DNA of 35,055 nt, taken from positions 1 to 35,055 of the forward strand of contig JAUCGK010000011.1 of NCBI GenBank assembly GCA_030378085.1, written 5' to 3'. The notes beneath the pieces were generated by a model. The model saw only the letters and a program-made list of their open reading frames with translations. It was not told the DNA's origin and made no database searches. This document shows, one piece after another, positions 1-9,277 of this stretch (the first letter of the stretch is position 1; each line of letters starts with the position of its first letter). The DNA comes from Candidatus Parabeggiatoa sp. HSG14 (GTDB lineage: Bacteria > Pseudomonadota > Gammaproteobacteria > Beggiatoales > Beggiatoaceae). The position numbers and the translations under genes are program-made.

Positions 1-11
1 GTTTGGAACTC

Positions 12-29
12 CCAAACCTGAAGGTTTGG
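12..29. repeat. Small palindrome, left window end
   Basis: Perfect inverted repeat CCAAACCT/AGGTTTGG with a 2-base spacer. A near-identical one lies at 25830-25847, upstream of acetate kinase. Both are next to the word GGACTCC or its complement, so they are copies of one dispersed element. No function is visible. Confidence 0.6.
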
Positions 30-119
30 ACTCCAAAATACATTAAAAGTGTTACCTTGAATTGAACCATACCCATATTTTTATCATTTAAGAAATATTT
101 CTTTAAAGGAGAATTTTAA

Positions 120-1037
120 ATGAATTATTTACACCGTTGGATAATAGTTGGCATTATCAGTGTTGGCATTTGTGGAACAAGTTGGGCTGCAACAGTTGTT
201 GAACGTCGCGATACTCAGGGTAATAAGCAAAAACTTACCATGAATGAGCAACAAGCCCGCTTAGAAAGCCCAAAAACTCTTAACTTTTATACGCTGATAA
301 ACCTAGAAGAAGAGAAAGTGTATTTGGTTAATGACAAGAAAAAACGTATTGTTAAAATGGATATCATTGGCAAACCACCCAAGCCGCCGAAAAATATGCC
401 TCTACCACGAAATATGCCCAAACCACCATGGGGGAAATTCATGAGGGCACAATTAATTCAAAAAGGGAAAGGCCCCATAATTGCTGGATATTTTACCAAG
501 CGTTATGAGATTAGAGCCTATGGCAAGGCACAGGGTAACAAATGGGATAAGGTGTGTTCCGACAATTATTTTTCTAAACGGGCTTTTGAAATTGTAGGGT
601 TCAAGAAATTTCTTGAGGCTATGTACCAGATGTCAAACTCTCGAAAGCCCAACATTAAAGGAATGCCTATTCACCCTTGTCAACAAGCCCACGATGAACT
701 GGAAATTGAGTCTAGGAAATTTGGTATTCCGATGAAAAGTGTCATTAAAGGAAATAATAGAAATGACAAAGTACGGCACGAAATTGTTAATATCAAAACA
801 GATGTTAAGGTTTCCACCGATTTCTTCGTCTTGCCTGAACACTATAAAATGATAACCGAGCAAGAAATGATAAAAGAGCAACAGGCTGCCATGAAAAAGT
901 GGAGAGAAGAATCCAGACAACGTGATGACTACCGTCAAATGCCTCAAAGAGGTTATGGGCAACCCGATGATCGCCGTGATATGCCACCACCTGGGAGATA
1001 TGAACAACCTAATGATTACCGTTATCCACCTCGATAA
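120..1037 (+). CDS. Secreted protein of unknown function with Pro/Arg-rich tail
   Basis: A 305-residue protein. The start is set by a good ribosome binding site, AAGGAG at 106-111, eight bases before the ATG. Residues 1-24 form a signal peptide: a short basic start, a hydrophobic core IIVGIISVGICG, then TSWAA as the likely cleavage site. The body has short beta-type stretches and two cysteines (in KVCSDNYF and HPCQQAHD) that could form a disulfide in the periplasm. The general plan (a strand-rich body describing a ligand-like barrel, then FFVLPEHYK near residue 240) resembles DUF4412-type periplasmic proteins, but this is only a resemblance. The last 45 residues are rich in Pro, Arg, Asp and Tyr (PDDRRDMPPPGRYEQPND) and are probably disordered. 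No operon partner: the next gene is on the other strand. The function is not known. Confidence 0.75.
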   Translation: MNYLHRWIIVGIISVGICGTSWAATVVERRDTQGNKQKLTMNEQQARLESPKTLNFYTLINLEEEKVYLVNDKKKRIVKMDIIGKPPKPPKNMPLPRNMPKPPWGKFMRAQLIQKGKGPIIAGYFTKRYEIRAYGKAQGNKWDKVCSDNYFSKRAFEIVGFKKFLEAMYQMSNSRKPNIKGMPIHPCQQAHDELEIESRKFGIPMKSVIKGNNRNDKVRHEIVNIKTDVKVSTDFFVLPEHYKMITEQEMIKEQQAAMKKWREESRQRDDYRQMPQRGYGQPDDRRDMPPPGRYEQPNDYRYPPR

Positions 1038-1446
1038 ATAAGAAGGTGGGACTAAAGTCTACACCCTAATTGAGCTAAACTCTACGGGTTAAATAGCCAG
1101 TTAGGGCTTTAACCTCATGCTTTTTGATAATTGTTCCCAAGTTTTACTCTCATCGTTATACATAAATTGAAATGTAGGGTGGGTAGAGGTACGAAACCCA
1201 CCGATTTTCCAAGATGGTGGGTTGAACGTTCCGTTACTTCGTTGCGCTCCCGCTCTACCCACCCTACGAAATATTTTTTGATAATTGTTCCCAAGTTTTA
1301 CTTGGGAACACAATGTATCAGAAGCTTTGCTTCGAGTTTTGCCAAGCAAAGCTTGGCAGACAGTGCGTTCCCAAATAAAATTTGGGAACGATATTAAACT
1401 TTTGGTCAAGGGATAAATCCCCAAACTGTGCAGTGCGTGACATCAG
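1038..1446. repeat. Intergenic stretch made of nested repeats
   Basis: No gene is supported here. It holds a 28 bp direct repeat (1121-1148 and 1275-1302, starting TTTTTGATAATTGTTCCC). Between the copies lies a MITE-like element with perfect 15 bp inverted ends, GTAGGGTGGGTAGAG at 1174-1188 and its complement at 1253-1267. Hairpins follow at about 1288-1308 (TTCCCAAG/CTTGGGAA), 1341-1357 (GCCAAGC/GCTTGGC) and 1366-1390 (CGTTCCCAAA/TTTGGGAACG). Long open frames that cross this stretch on both strands are products of the repeats. Confidence 0.7.
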
Positions 1447-1452
1447 TTATTT
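1434..1452 (+). repeat. MITE terminal-repeat copy at the stop of the VOC gene
   Basis: TGCGTGACATCAGTTATT differs by one base from the right end (TGCGTAACATCAGTTATT) of the 241 bp element at 17674-17914. The stop codon of the VOC gene (TAA on the minus strand, 1447-1449) lies inside it. Confidence 0.6.
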
Positions 1453-1836
1453 ACTTTCATAGATTTCTAATGGCAAATCATCAGGGTCTTTGAAAAAAGT
1501 AAAATGTTGTCCTGTAATTTCATCTACTTTGATTTCTTCTACTATTATTCCCTTTGAGTTTAAATAAATAACTGTTTCCTCAATATCATCAACTGCAAAA
1601 GCTAAATGCCTCAGACCACAGGCTTCTGGCTTATTGACGCGATGTGGTGGGTTTGGAAATGAAAAAAGTTCAATAACATCATCGTTACTGACCTTTAAAT
1701 CTAATTTATAAGACTGCCTATCAGATCGAAAGGTTTCTTGAATAATAGAAAATCCTAGAATGTCTACATAAAAATGCTTTGATTTTTCATAATCAGAACA
1801 AATAAGAGCGATATGATGAAATCCTTTTGTTTTCAT
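1447..1836 (-). CDS. yaeR: VOC-superfamily metalloenzyme, YaeR-like
   Basis: A 129-residue vicinal-oxygen-chelate (glyoxalase/dioxygenase fold) protein, full length for the YaeR type of single-module VOC protein. It has two beta-alpha-beta-beta-beta units. The four expected metal ligands are visible: His8 (FHHIALI), Glu56 (VIELFSFP), His77 (GLRHLAF) and Glu124 (LPLEIYE). The segment EACGLRHLAFAVDD and the segment around IELFSFPNPPHR match what I remember of E. coli YaeR closely. The substrate of YaeR-type proteins is not established, so calling it lactoylglutathione lyase would overstate it. It is probably cytosolic. One small oddity is DPDDLP where the family usually has DPDGLP. It is a single gene facing away from its neighbours, and its stop codon lies within a transposable-element end. 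Confidence 0.85.
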   Translation of the reverse strand: MKTKGFHHIALICSDYEKSKHFYVDILGFSIIQETFRSDRQSYKLDLKVSNDDVIELFSFPNPPHRVNKPEACGLRHLAFAVDDIEETVIYLNSKGIIVEEIKVDEITGQHFTFFKDPDDLPLEIYESK

Positions 1837-1881
1837 AGATATTTAACCCTATAGTTTGTCAGATAAATATTTTGGCCTAAA

Positions 1882-1911
1882 TACCTAACAGGTTTCTAAA
1901 ACCTGTCAGGT
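1882..1911. repeat. Dispersed palindrome, imperfect copy
   Basis: Imperfect palindrome with arms ACCTAACAGGTTT and AAACCTGTCAGGT. It is one of about ten copies in the window of a 27-31 bp palindrome with the core CCTG(C/A)CAGGTTTT-AAAACCTG(G/T)CAGG. Confidence 0.6.
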
Positions 1912-1973
1912 ATGATAGCTTTGATTTTTCTGAACGTCTATATAATCCTACAAAATGATCGAATTTTTGTTAT

Positions 1974-2003
1974 CGTTTCCAAATAAAATTTTATTTGGGA
2001 ACG
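1974..2003. repeat. Hairpin repeat of the CGTTCCCAAATAAAA type
   Basis: Palindrome with arms CGTTTCCAAATAAAA and TTTTATTTGGGAACG (one mismatch), the same family as the hairpin at 1366-1390. It lies 48 bases before the start of the VIT-vWA gene. It could be part of the leader or a terminator-like structure, but nothing decides this. Confidence 0.5.
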
Positions 2004-2051
2004 ATAAAAATCCCGAACACTTATGACTCAACTACCCTTAAGGAGAAAATT

Positions 2052-5000
2052 ATGAAAAAAATTGCAACAATTGCCACTTTACTCACTCTTTTATTGAGTC
2101 AAACAATATTCGCTTATAACACTCATCTTTCACTCATTGCCTCAGATGGTACGAGTCTTGAGTTGCATAAGTTGGAGTCAAAGGTAGTGCTGGATGGATT
2201 TTTAGCCTTCACTGAACTAAAAATGGTTTTCCATAACCCAGAAAACCGACAACGCGAAGGCCGTTTTCAGATTATCCTACCAGATAATGCTGCCATTAAT
2301 CGTTTTGCCGTGGAAATTGGAGGGCAACTTCAAGAGGGCGAAATTGTAGAAACACAACTCGCTCATCGTGCTTATGAGGATTTTTCGCATCAAAATCAAG
2401 ACTCTGCTTTATTAGAAATGAATAGCAGTAACCGTTTTAATGCGCGAATTTTTCCCATTGAACCTAACTCTGAAAAATTACTCATTCTCTCTTATTCGCA
2501 ACGTTTGGATGATCGGGGGAGCGAATATATTTTGCCCTTAAAAGGATTGCCAGAACTAAAAAATTTATCTATCAAGGTTTTTTATGATAACAAGCGTTCC
2601 AATACCCTTCAAGTTGGCAAGTTAACTGGTACAGTGTCAAAGCGTGAAATTCTCGCCATTGAAAAACAGAATTATCAACCTCTTGAAGATTTTAGAATGC
2701 CTTATCATTTAGGAACAGATCCCCTTGCGATGCAAAATGGGCCAATAATGATAGCACGCATTGTCCCTTTCACTGAAAGGGTGAAACAACACTTTGATAA
2801 ACTTATCATTTTAATTGATACTTCAGCATCACAAGCCCCCTATTTGTCAAACACTCTCAAACGACTTGAAACACTTTTGCTTCAATTAAAAATAGAAACA
2901 TTACTTCTCTATACCTTTGACCAAACTATTGAAAAAGTCGGTAACGCTGATAATTTCGCTGCACAGCAAGTCTTAATCCACAAACTTAAGGGGTACAATG
3001 CTCTTGGTGCATCGCATTTTGATGTTGCAATAGCTGCTTTAAAATCTTTAAAGCTTGAAAAAGCAAGACTTTTATTGATTTCTGATGCTGTTATTACAGC
3101 AGGTGAAACTTCAGCATCAGCACTTACAACACAATTGAAAACGATTGATTGGTTAGAACGAGTCGATATTTTGATTCCCTCTTTTTATAGTGATCAACAA
3201 GTTGCTCGTCATATAGCTAAGGCTGGTAAATCTACAGGTATGGTTGCACCACTGATGCTCAGCGATACCGATATTATTCATAAACTCACAAGTTCCGTTT
3301 ATGCTGATATATCTATCACCGTGCCTGATTCAACATGGTATTGGCCAGAAAAAGTGGAAACCTTACAAAATAATGAGCCACTCATTGTGTTTACAGAAAC
3401 TCCTAATCATCCTCTTTCTGGGCATTCTTTTTTAAATGAAAAGCCGATTCGTATTAATGTAGGAGAGAAGGCATTTTCTGTAATGGGTCAATCTACTCAT
3501 CCTATTCTGCTCAAACGTGAATGGATGCGGGCGCGTATCGACAAATTATTGGCAACAGAAGAACAAGCCCAAGACAAATATCTAAAAAATGCTATCCATA
3601 ACGAAATTATAAAATTATCCGTCAAAGAACGGGTGCTATCTCCCTATACTTCGTTGCTTATTTTAAAAACAGAAGACGAGTATCAACGTTATAACATTGC
3701 TCGTAAAGGATTGGGAGAAATTTTGACAATTGGTATGGATGGTATCACAGTTATAAAAAGGCCTGACATTGAAAAACCACTGCTCACTCTTGAACTTGTA
3801 AAAACACCATCGTCTCCCGTGATTGACGAACAAGTTGATAAAAAAGAAAGAGTGATACCTGAAATAGCACAATCACTTAAAGTGCCTTTTACAAAGGAAA
3901 AAAAGGACAACTCAGAAGAATTACCAAAAGCAGAATTGATAGTGATAGAAAAGTCGGCTGACACTCCTAAAGTAATAGATAAAGTAATAGATGAAGTTGG
4001 AACTGCAACAACTGAAGCAGAATCAATAGTCATAGAAAAACCGGTTAAGACAATAGATGAAGTTGGAACTAGAACGACTGAAAGTACTCAAATGAATGAA
4101 CTGAGTGTAGAATCGCCACTGGCATTTAATCTTGATGATTTAGATAACATGAGTGGACTCAAAAAAGCACTTTATACGGCAGCTGAGAAAAAAATTCCAG
4201 CTGAATATGTGCCCTTGACTGATCCAGGTTCTACTCATGAGTTAGCGGAAGATATGCTATCAATAGATTTAATGGCTGGCTCTGAGACTATTATGACTGA
4301 AAAATTACCCATAGCCAATAAATCCGATCCTGAAACGCTTGATATTATGATGCGTGAAAAAGTGGAGAAACCATTATGGGGTCAACAAACAAATCACAGA
4401 AATTCGATACCTCTATATAAAGTAGAGGTTCAAACACATCAGGAGGCTTATCGCAATTTTGGCGGAAAGTTTGTTGAGGAAACGTCCACTGACAAACAAA
4501 GTCCAAAAATGTCAGAAAAAACTGAAACTGCTACTGAGAATGAGCCAGTCATTGATGAAGGTTTGGCTGAGCGCATTTTAAAGGTTGCACGTAATGTGAT
4601 TGGTTTGAATACAGAAAAAACCGCAGAAAATGCTTACCCATTGGTTAAGAAAAACCAACAAGTTTCACCTTGGATAGGTGATTATGCAAAGTTCCGATCT
4701 GTACTTGATAATAATAATCTCAAGGCAGCGGGGCAGTTAGCCCAACAATGGCGACAAAAGGATTTAAATGACCTGATGGCACTTATTGCGTTGGGAGAAT
4801 GGTATGAAAAAATGGGAGATACAACTCAAGCTGCGCGTGCTTATGGATCGTTGATAGATTATTTTCCAGCTCGTGCTGATATTCGTCGTTGGGCATCGGA
4901 ACGGTTATTATCAATAAAATCAGAAATTTGGCTGAGTATTGATAGTCTAAAAAAAGCCATACAACAACGTCCCAATCATCTTTCAGGACATTATTTACTC

Positions 5001-5555
5001 GCTATCGCTTATTGGGAAGTGAGACAGTATAAAAAAGCGGTAGAAACATTACAAGAGGCTCAACAAATCGACTTTTCAAACTATGTGAAAAGCAAGCAGA
5101 TTTTGGTAGAAACATTAGCTTTAATGCTCAGTAGTTTACAACAACAGCAACTCTTGGAACCTCTTTTTCCAGGTAAAACTTTTGATTGGGAGAATGTGAC
5201 TCAACGCCAATTGCATTTTGTACTGATATGGGAAACGGATGCCAATGATGTTGATCTTCATATCTATGACAACCAAAAACATCATGCTTTTTACCGCAAA
5301 GATTTACCAACAGGTGGTGTGTTATATGCTGATATTACAACGGGTTATGGTCATGAATATTTTAGTATTTCAGCACCTAAAGCATTTCCTTATAATATTC
5401 AAGCACATTACAATAATATGGGGCCAATGGGTTATAGCATGGGTGTTGTTCATTTGCTTGATTTTAAACCTAAAGAAGGGCTGCAATCAGAATTTCGGCC
5501 TTTTGTCGTGATGAAAGATAATATTTTCGTGGAATTAGGAGAAGTCAATAAATAA
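2052..5555 (+). CDS. Exported VIT-vWA-TPR-DUF2135 protein
   Basis: A 1167-residue protein. I chose the ATG at 2052 because AAGGAG (2040-2045) lies six bases upstream and a classical signal peptide follows (MKKIATIATLL... ending IFA). An in-frame start at 1995 lies inside a hairpin repeat and would spoil the signal peptide. Domains in order: a VIT domain (about 25-160, with VFHNPENRQREGRFQIILPDNAAI); a vWA domain with a MIDAS-like DTSAS at residues 256-260; a long acidic, Thr/Glu-rich linker (about 560-850); a helical TPR-like segment (about 890-1010, ALGEWYEKMGDTTQAARAYG); and a C-terminal DUF2135-type domain from about 1054 (VLIWETDANDVDLHIYD, then GYGHEYFSI). Known family members act outside the cytoplasm in metal-dependent protein binding. 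The partner is unknown. A second VIT-vWA protein lies at 13487-16117 with a different tail. Confidence 0.85.
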   Translation: MKKIATIATLLTLLLSQTIFAYNTHLSLIASDGTSLELHKLESKVVLDGFLAFTELKMVFHNPENRQREGRFQIILPDNAAINRFAVEIGGQLQEGEIVETQLAHRAYEDFSHQNQDSALLEMNSSNRFNARIFPIEPNSEKLLILSYSQRLDDRGSEYILPLKGLPELKNLSIKVFYDNKRSNTLQVGKLTGTVSKREILAIEKQNYQPLEDFRMPYHLGTDPLAMQNGPIMIARIVPFTERVKQHFDKLIILIDTSASQAPYLSNTLKRLETLLLQLKIETLLLYTFDQTIEKVGNADNFAAQQVLIHKLKGYNALGASHFDVAIAALKSLKLEKARLLLISDAVITAGETSASALTTQLKTIDWLERVDILIPSFYSDQQVARHIAKAGKSTGMVAPLMLSDTDIIHKLTSSVYADISITVPDSTWYWPEKVETLQNNEPLIVFTETPNHPLSGHSFLNEKPIRINVGEKAFSVMGQSTHPILLKREWMRARIDKLLATEEQAQDKYLKNAIHNEIIKLSVKERVLSPYTSLLILKTEDEYQRYNIARKGLGEILTIGMDGITVIKRPDIEKPLLTLELVKTPSSPVIDEQVDKKERVIPEIAQSLKVPFTKEKKDNSEELPKAELIVIEKSADTPKVIDKVIDEVGTATTEAESIVIEKPVKTIDEVGTRTTESTQMNELSVESPLAFNLDDLDNMSGLKKALYTAAEKKIPAEYVPLTDPGSTHELAEDMLSIDLMAGSETIMTEKLPIANKSDPETLDIMMREKVEKPLWGQQTNHRNSIPLYKVEVQTHQEAYRNFGGKFVEETSTDKQSPKMSEKTETATENEPVIDEGLAERILKVARNVIGLNTEKTAENAYPLVKKNQQVSPWIGDYAKFRSVLDNNNLKAAGQLAQQWRQKDLNDLMALIALGEWYEKMGDTTQAARAYGSLIDYFPARADIRRWASERLLSIKSEIWLSIDSLKKAIQQRPNHLSGHYLLAIAYWEVRQYKKAVETLQEAQQIDFSNYVKSKQILVETLALMLSSLQQQQLLEPLFPGKTFDWENVTQRQLHFVLIWETDANDVDLHIYDNQKHHAFYRKDLPTGGVLYADITTGYGHEYFSISAPKAFPYNIQAHYNNMGPMGYSMGVVHLLDFKPKEGLQSEFRPFVVMKDNIFVELGEVNK

Positions 5556-5820
5556 GAATCTCCTTCCTTTGAAAAAAAGAGAAAAGCCAGACCTGCCAGG
5601 TTTTCAAAACCTGGCAGGTCTTAAATCCGAAAACTTGAACGTTTGGAGTATAAACAGGTATTTTCCTTCCTTTGAAAAAAAAGAAAAAAGCCAGACCTGC
5701 CAGGTTTTCAAAACCTGGCAGGTCTTAAAACCAAAAGCAAAGGGAGGTTATTCGGTATTTTATCTTTAAAGATTTATGCTTCTTACAAACATCAAATAAC
5801 AAACCACATTAAACCCACCA
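5556..5820. repeat. Two direct copies of a palindrome-bearing unit
   Basis: The stretch between the VIT-vWA gene and the NACHT gene holds two direct copies of a unit CCTTCCTTTGAAAAAA...GCCA followed by a perfect 31 bp palindrome (arms GACCTGCCAGG and CCTGGCAGGTC) at 5590-5620 and 5694-5724. A short open frame across it is repeat-derived. No convincing ribosome binding site precedes the NACHT start codon. Confidence 0.75.
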
Positions 5821-8800
5821 ATGGACGCAATCATGATCTCAACACTTGGCTCGGCAATTGTCACCGCGCTCCAGCCCGTTTTAGAAAGTGCAGCGGGCGC
5901 ATTTCTTGGCAATCGCTTTAGTGAACAAAATGGCATTCGCGCTGAGCAAAGAAAAGCCGCTGAACAAGCCATCAATGATGCTTTTGAAGAATGGATTATC
6001 GCCATACTCAACAATTTAAAAGCACAAGAATATGAGGAAAAAGACTTACGACAGTTCTTTACCGACTATAAAGACGCTGTGGAAAAATTTCTGAATGACT
6101 CTGAAGTTATTAAGGAATTACTTAAACCGTTTTTTGCCACCACGACAAAATATAAAATCAATGACAAGTTGTTAACGCGACGGTGGACAGCTTTGAAATT
6201 GCGTTCATTGCCTGAAGAATTTGAAATAACCAGTGTTAGCAGGGCTTATTTGCACCGCGTTAAAAATGCTGGGATTGTCACGTCTGAATTACGGGAGTTA
6301 TTCCGTTCTCAAATGGAACGAGAACGCACCGATTATCTTGAAGCCATTCGCGGCGTATGGCCAGATTTTGATTTGGATAATTATGCCGAGCGCGTCAAAA
6401 TTCGTTATCGGGTATTGGATTTATCCGCGCTTACGCCACCGTCACGGGATGATGTTGATGATGGACGCATTTTATTGAAGGATGTTTTTGTGCCTCAAAT
6501 GGTACGGGAAAGTCGTCCACCGCGGGAATTGCCCAGGGAAATTTTAGATAGGTTGCATGATAAAGGGGAGTTGAATCGTGATGAACTCCCAGAAGAATTT
6601 CATGCGGCTGAGTTTAAGCGGTTGCAAGAAAGTTGGACACAGGCGCAACCAGAGTCGGTATTGACGGCGGTGGCTAAACCGGAGAATAACCGTTTGATTT
6701 TGTTGGGTGATCCGGGTTCGGGTAAATCAACGTTGGCGCGGTATTTATTATTGAGTGTGTTGGCTGAAACGACTGAGGTTTTTAAAACGGAGGTTTTTGC
6801 GGGGCATTTACCGTTGTTGATAGAACTCCGCAATTATATGGGCGAGGTTTTAGGCAATAATTGTGCCGGTTTTTTAGAATATTTTCATCATTTAGGTAAG
6901 ACACAAGGTTATACGCTTAATCATTTAGAACTCAAAGAGCAACTGAAAACGCGGCCATCTTTGATTATCTTTGATGGTTTGGATGAGATTTTTGATCCCA
7001 ATGAACGGGAGAAAATCACTCAAGAAATTATTGGTTTTGCGCTGGAGTATCAGGATAAAGCCAGAGTGTTGGTAACTTCTCGGATTATCGGTTATCAAGG
7101 TAAGGCGTTACAAGCGGCAGATTTCTGTGAATATACGTTGCAGGATTTAGAGCCAGAACAAATCAAGACGTTTGCGCGGGGTTGGTTTGATTTGGTGTTT
7201 CGGGATAAACCGGAGGAAGCGGCTTCTCGTTATCAACGGATTGAGACGGCATTGCAACATTCACCAGCGATTAAACAGTTGGCGGGTAATCCTTTATTGT
7301 TAACCATGATTGCGATTATTGCCAAGCATCAGGAGTTACCGAGGGAACGCGCTCAACTGTATGCACATGCAACTAAGGTGTTGTGTCATCATTGGGATGT
7401 GACGGGGCATAAGATTTCGGTAAAAGAAACGCCAGCCGATTTTATGCGAGAAGATGATAAATTGGAATTATTGCGAAAAATTGCCTGGCGGATGCAAGCC
7501 AGTGAAAAAGGTTTAGCCGGTAATTTCATTTTGAGCGATGATTTGCATGATGAAATTGCACACTATTTGAGAAATCGTTGGGGATCAACTGAAGTTGAAA
7601 TTGGACAGATTAGGTATGCGATGGTTAATCAGTTACGGGAGCGCAATTTTATATTGTGTTTGTATGGGGCGCAGTTGTATGGATTTGTGCATCGGACGTT
7701 TTTAGAATACTTTTGTGCGGCGGAAATTGTATATCAATTTGAAAAGCAACAGACGCTTTCTCTTGAACAACTAAAAACGGATATTTTTTTAGCGCATTTT
7801 CGGGATGAAACTTGGCATGAAGTTTTGCGGCTGATTTGTGGGATGATAGAACCTCACTTTACTGGGGAATTGGTGGAATTTCTTGTTTCACATGCAAAAA
7901 TAGAAGTCAAAGATGACTTTTTTAAAAAGTGGGAATCTAATCCGTTAAAAGAATTGGTATTTACTCAAACATGTTTTAATGAAACTGGTAAACAAATAAA
8001 ATCAACGGCAAAACTTTTACACTCAAAATTTCAAGATTTTGTAGCTCATGATGATTGGAGTGTCCGCATTGCGGCATTTGACTCTTTAGCTGAACACTAT
8101 AAAGACAATCCAGAAACTTATTCTTTGCTCGTGCAACTTGTTAAGGACAACAAGGATATACAGGTCCCCCGTGCGGCAGTTGACTCTTTAGCGAAACATT
8201 ATAAAGACAATAGTAAAACTTATTCTTTGCTCGTGCGATTTGTTAAGGACAACAAGGATGAAGAAATCCGCAGTGCTGCCGTTAAATCTTTAGCGAAACA
8301 CTATAAAGACAATCGTGAAACTTATTCTTTGCTACAGCAAGTTGTTAAGGACGACAAGAATGAATATGTCCGCCGTGCGGTAGTTTACTCTTTAACTGAA
8401 CACTATAAAGACAATCCAGAAACTTATTCTTTGCTCGTGCAGGTTGTTAAGAACGACAAGCATGAACATATCCGCCGTGTTGCCGTTAAATCTTTAGCTG
8501 AACACTATAAAGACAATAGTGAAACTTATTCTTTGCTAGTACAATTTGTTAAGGACGACAAGCATGAAGATGTCCGCATTGCGGCAGTTGATTCTTTAGC
8601 TGAACACTATAAAGACAATCCAGAAACTTATTTTTTGCTAGTGCAAGTTGTTAAGGACAACAAGGATGAAGATATCCGCAGTACGACAGTTTCTTCTTTA
8701 GCTCAACACTATAAAGACAATCGTGAAACTTATTCTTTGCTACAGCAATTTTTTAAGGACGACAAGCATGAAGATGTCCGCCGTGCTGCCGTTAAATCTT

Positions 8801-9228
8801 TAGCTGAACACTATAAAGACAATCCAGAAACTTATTCTTTGCTACAGCAAGTTGTTAAGGACGACAAAGATTGGAAAGTTCGCCGTGCAGCAGTTTACTC
8901 TTTAGCTGAACACTATAAAGACAATCCAGAAATTTTGCTAATGCTACAGCAAATTATTATCAACGATGAAGAAGCAAGTAGTGTTCGTAGTAGTGCTGTT
9001 GGTGAATTAGCAAAAATTTCCTATGATGACACTTGGCAAAGGTTGCTTTCAAAATATTTTTTGGGATCAATTTTTGGAATAGATGTGGGTTGGATAGATT
9101 CCAAAGCTCTTATTGATGAAGAACGAGTAAAGGAAGCTGCAAAGAGACTCAAACTCCCTCCCGAAACTATCCGCAAACACTACGAAGACATTGCCAAAGA
9201 AATTCCGTTGCAGTTGTCTTGGAAATAA
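5821..9228 (+). CDS. NACHT-family STAND ATPase with HEAT-like repeats
   Basis: A 1135-residue signal-transduction ATPase of the NACHT type. The N-terminal part (1 to about 210) is helical and has no recognised effector motif. Walker A GDPGSGKST is at residues 296-304 and Walker B LIIFDGLDEIFD at 381-392, with the small-residue and acidic pattern typical of NACHT. The helical extension follows (FVHRTFLEYFCA near 625-640 is a usual NACHT-associated motif). From residue 748 to about 1075 there are nine nearly identical 34-residue repeats (VRxAAVxSLAEHYKDNPETYSLLxQxVKDDKxE) plus a divergent tenth; they resemble HEAT repeats and probably sense a ligand or protein. The tail, LPPETIRKHYEDIAKEIP..., occurs twice more downstream, detached from any NACHT domain. 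Bacterial NACHT proteins are often antiphage or stress sensors. The role here is inferred from family and from the neighbouring nuclease modules. An alternative start is Met5. Confidence 0.9.
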   Translation: MDAIMISTLGSAIVTALQPVLESAAGAFLGNRFSEQNGIRAEQRKAAEQAINDAFEEWIIAILNNLKAQEYEEKDLRQFFTDYKDAVEKFLNDSEVIKELLKPFFATTTKYKINDKLLTRRWTALKLRSLPEEFEITSVSRAYLHRVKNAGIVTSELRELFRSQMERERTDYLEAIRGVWPDFDLDNYAERVKIRYRVLDLSALTPPSRDDVDDGRILLKDVFVPQMVRESRPPRELPREILDRLHDKGELNRDELPEEFHAAEFKRLQESWTQAQPESVLTAVAKPENNRLILLGDPGSGKSTLARYLLLSVLAETTEVFKTEVFAGHLPLLIELRNYMGEVLGNNCAGFLEYFHHLGKTQGYTLNHLELKEQLKTRPSLIIFDGLDEIFDPNEREKITQEIIGFALEYQDKARVLVTSRIIGYQGKALQAADFCEYTLQDLEPEQIKTFARGWFDLVFRDKPEEAASRYQRIETALQHSPAIKQLAGNPLLLTMIAIIAKHQELPRERAQLYAHATKVLCHHWDVTGHKISVKETPADFMREDDKLELLRKIAWRMQASEKGLAGNFILSDDLHDEIAHYLRNRWGSTEVEIGQIRYAMVNQLRERNFILCLYGAQLYGFVHRTFLEYFCAAEIVYQFEKQQTLSLEQLKTDIFLAHFRDETWHEVLRLICGMIEPHFTGELVEFLVSHAKIEVKDDFFKKWESNPLKELVFTQTCFNETGKQIKSTAKLLHSKFQDFVAHDDWSVRIAAFDSLAEHYKDNPETYSLLVQLVKDNKDIQVPRAAVDSLAKHYKDNSKTYSLLVRFVKDNKDEEIRSAAVKSLAKHYKDNRETYSLLQQVVKDDKNEYVRRAVVYSLTEHYKDNPETYSLLVQVVKNDKHEHIRRVAVKSLAEHYKDNSETYSLLVQFVKDDKHEDVRIAAVDSLAEHYKDNPETYFLLVQVVKDNKDEDIRSTTVSSLAQHYKDNRETYSLLQQFFKDDKHEDVRRAAVKSLAEHYKDNPETYSLLQQVVKDDKDWKVRRAAVYSLAEHYKDNPEILLMLQQIIINDEEASSVRSSAVGELAKISYDDTWQRLLSKYFLGSIFGIDVGWIDSKALIDEERVKEAAKRLKLPPETIRKHYEDIAKEIPLQLSWK
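8062..8982 (+). repeat. 102 bp coding tandem repeats
   Basis: Nine in-frame copies of a 102 bp unit inside the NACHT gene, each encoding one HEAT-like repeat. The core GAACACTATAAAGACAAT is almost constant, while codons for the VR(R/S/I)(A/V)AV and KDDK(H/D)E positions vary. The near-identity at DNA level points to recent expansion or gene conversion. Confidence 0.9.
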
Positions 9229-9277
9229 AGATATTGTCTGAATCAGAATTTTCAGGATTTAAGAATTTTCAGGATTA
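9148..9277 (+). repeat. Tail repeat, copy A (3' end of the NACHT gene plus flank)
   Basis: Starts CTCAAACTCCCTCCCGAAAC, encodes the last 27 residues of the NACHT protein (LKLPPETIRKHYEDIAKEIP...), includes its stop codon, and continues to TTTAAGAATTTTCAGGATTA. Copies B (10251-10379) and C (11542-11671) follow the two downstream gene pairs. A and C differ at only a handful of bases over the whole length. Confidence 0.95.

Noticed and set aside
1101-1424. Frames of about 90-107 codons on both strands
   Set aside because: They run through nested inverted repeats; neither has a ribosome binding site or a recognisable product.
1995-2051. 19-residue N-terminal extension of the VIT-vWA-TPR protein
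   Set aside because: It begins in a hairpin repeat and would displace the signal peptide; AAGGAG supports the ATG at 2052.
5569-5769. 66-residue frame between the VIT-vWA and NACHT genes
   Set aside because: It is a translation of the two palindrome copies and has no independent coding signal.
8062-8982. CRISPR-like periodic repeat of about 102 bp
   Set aside because: The units are in-frame protein repeats within the NACHT gene.
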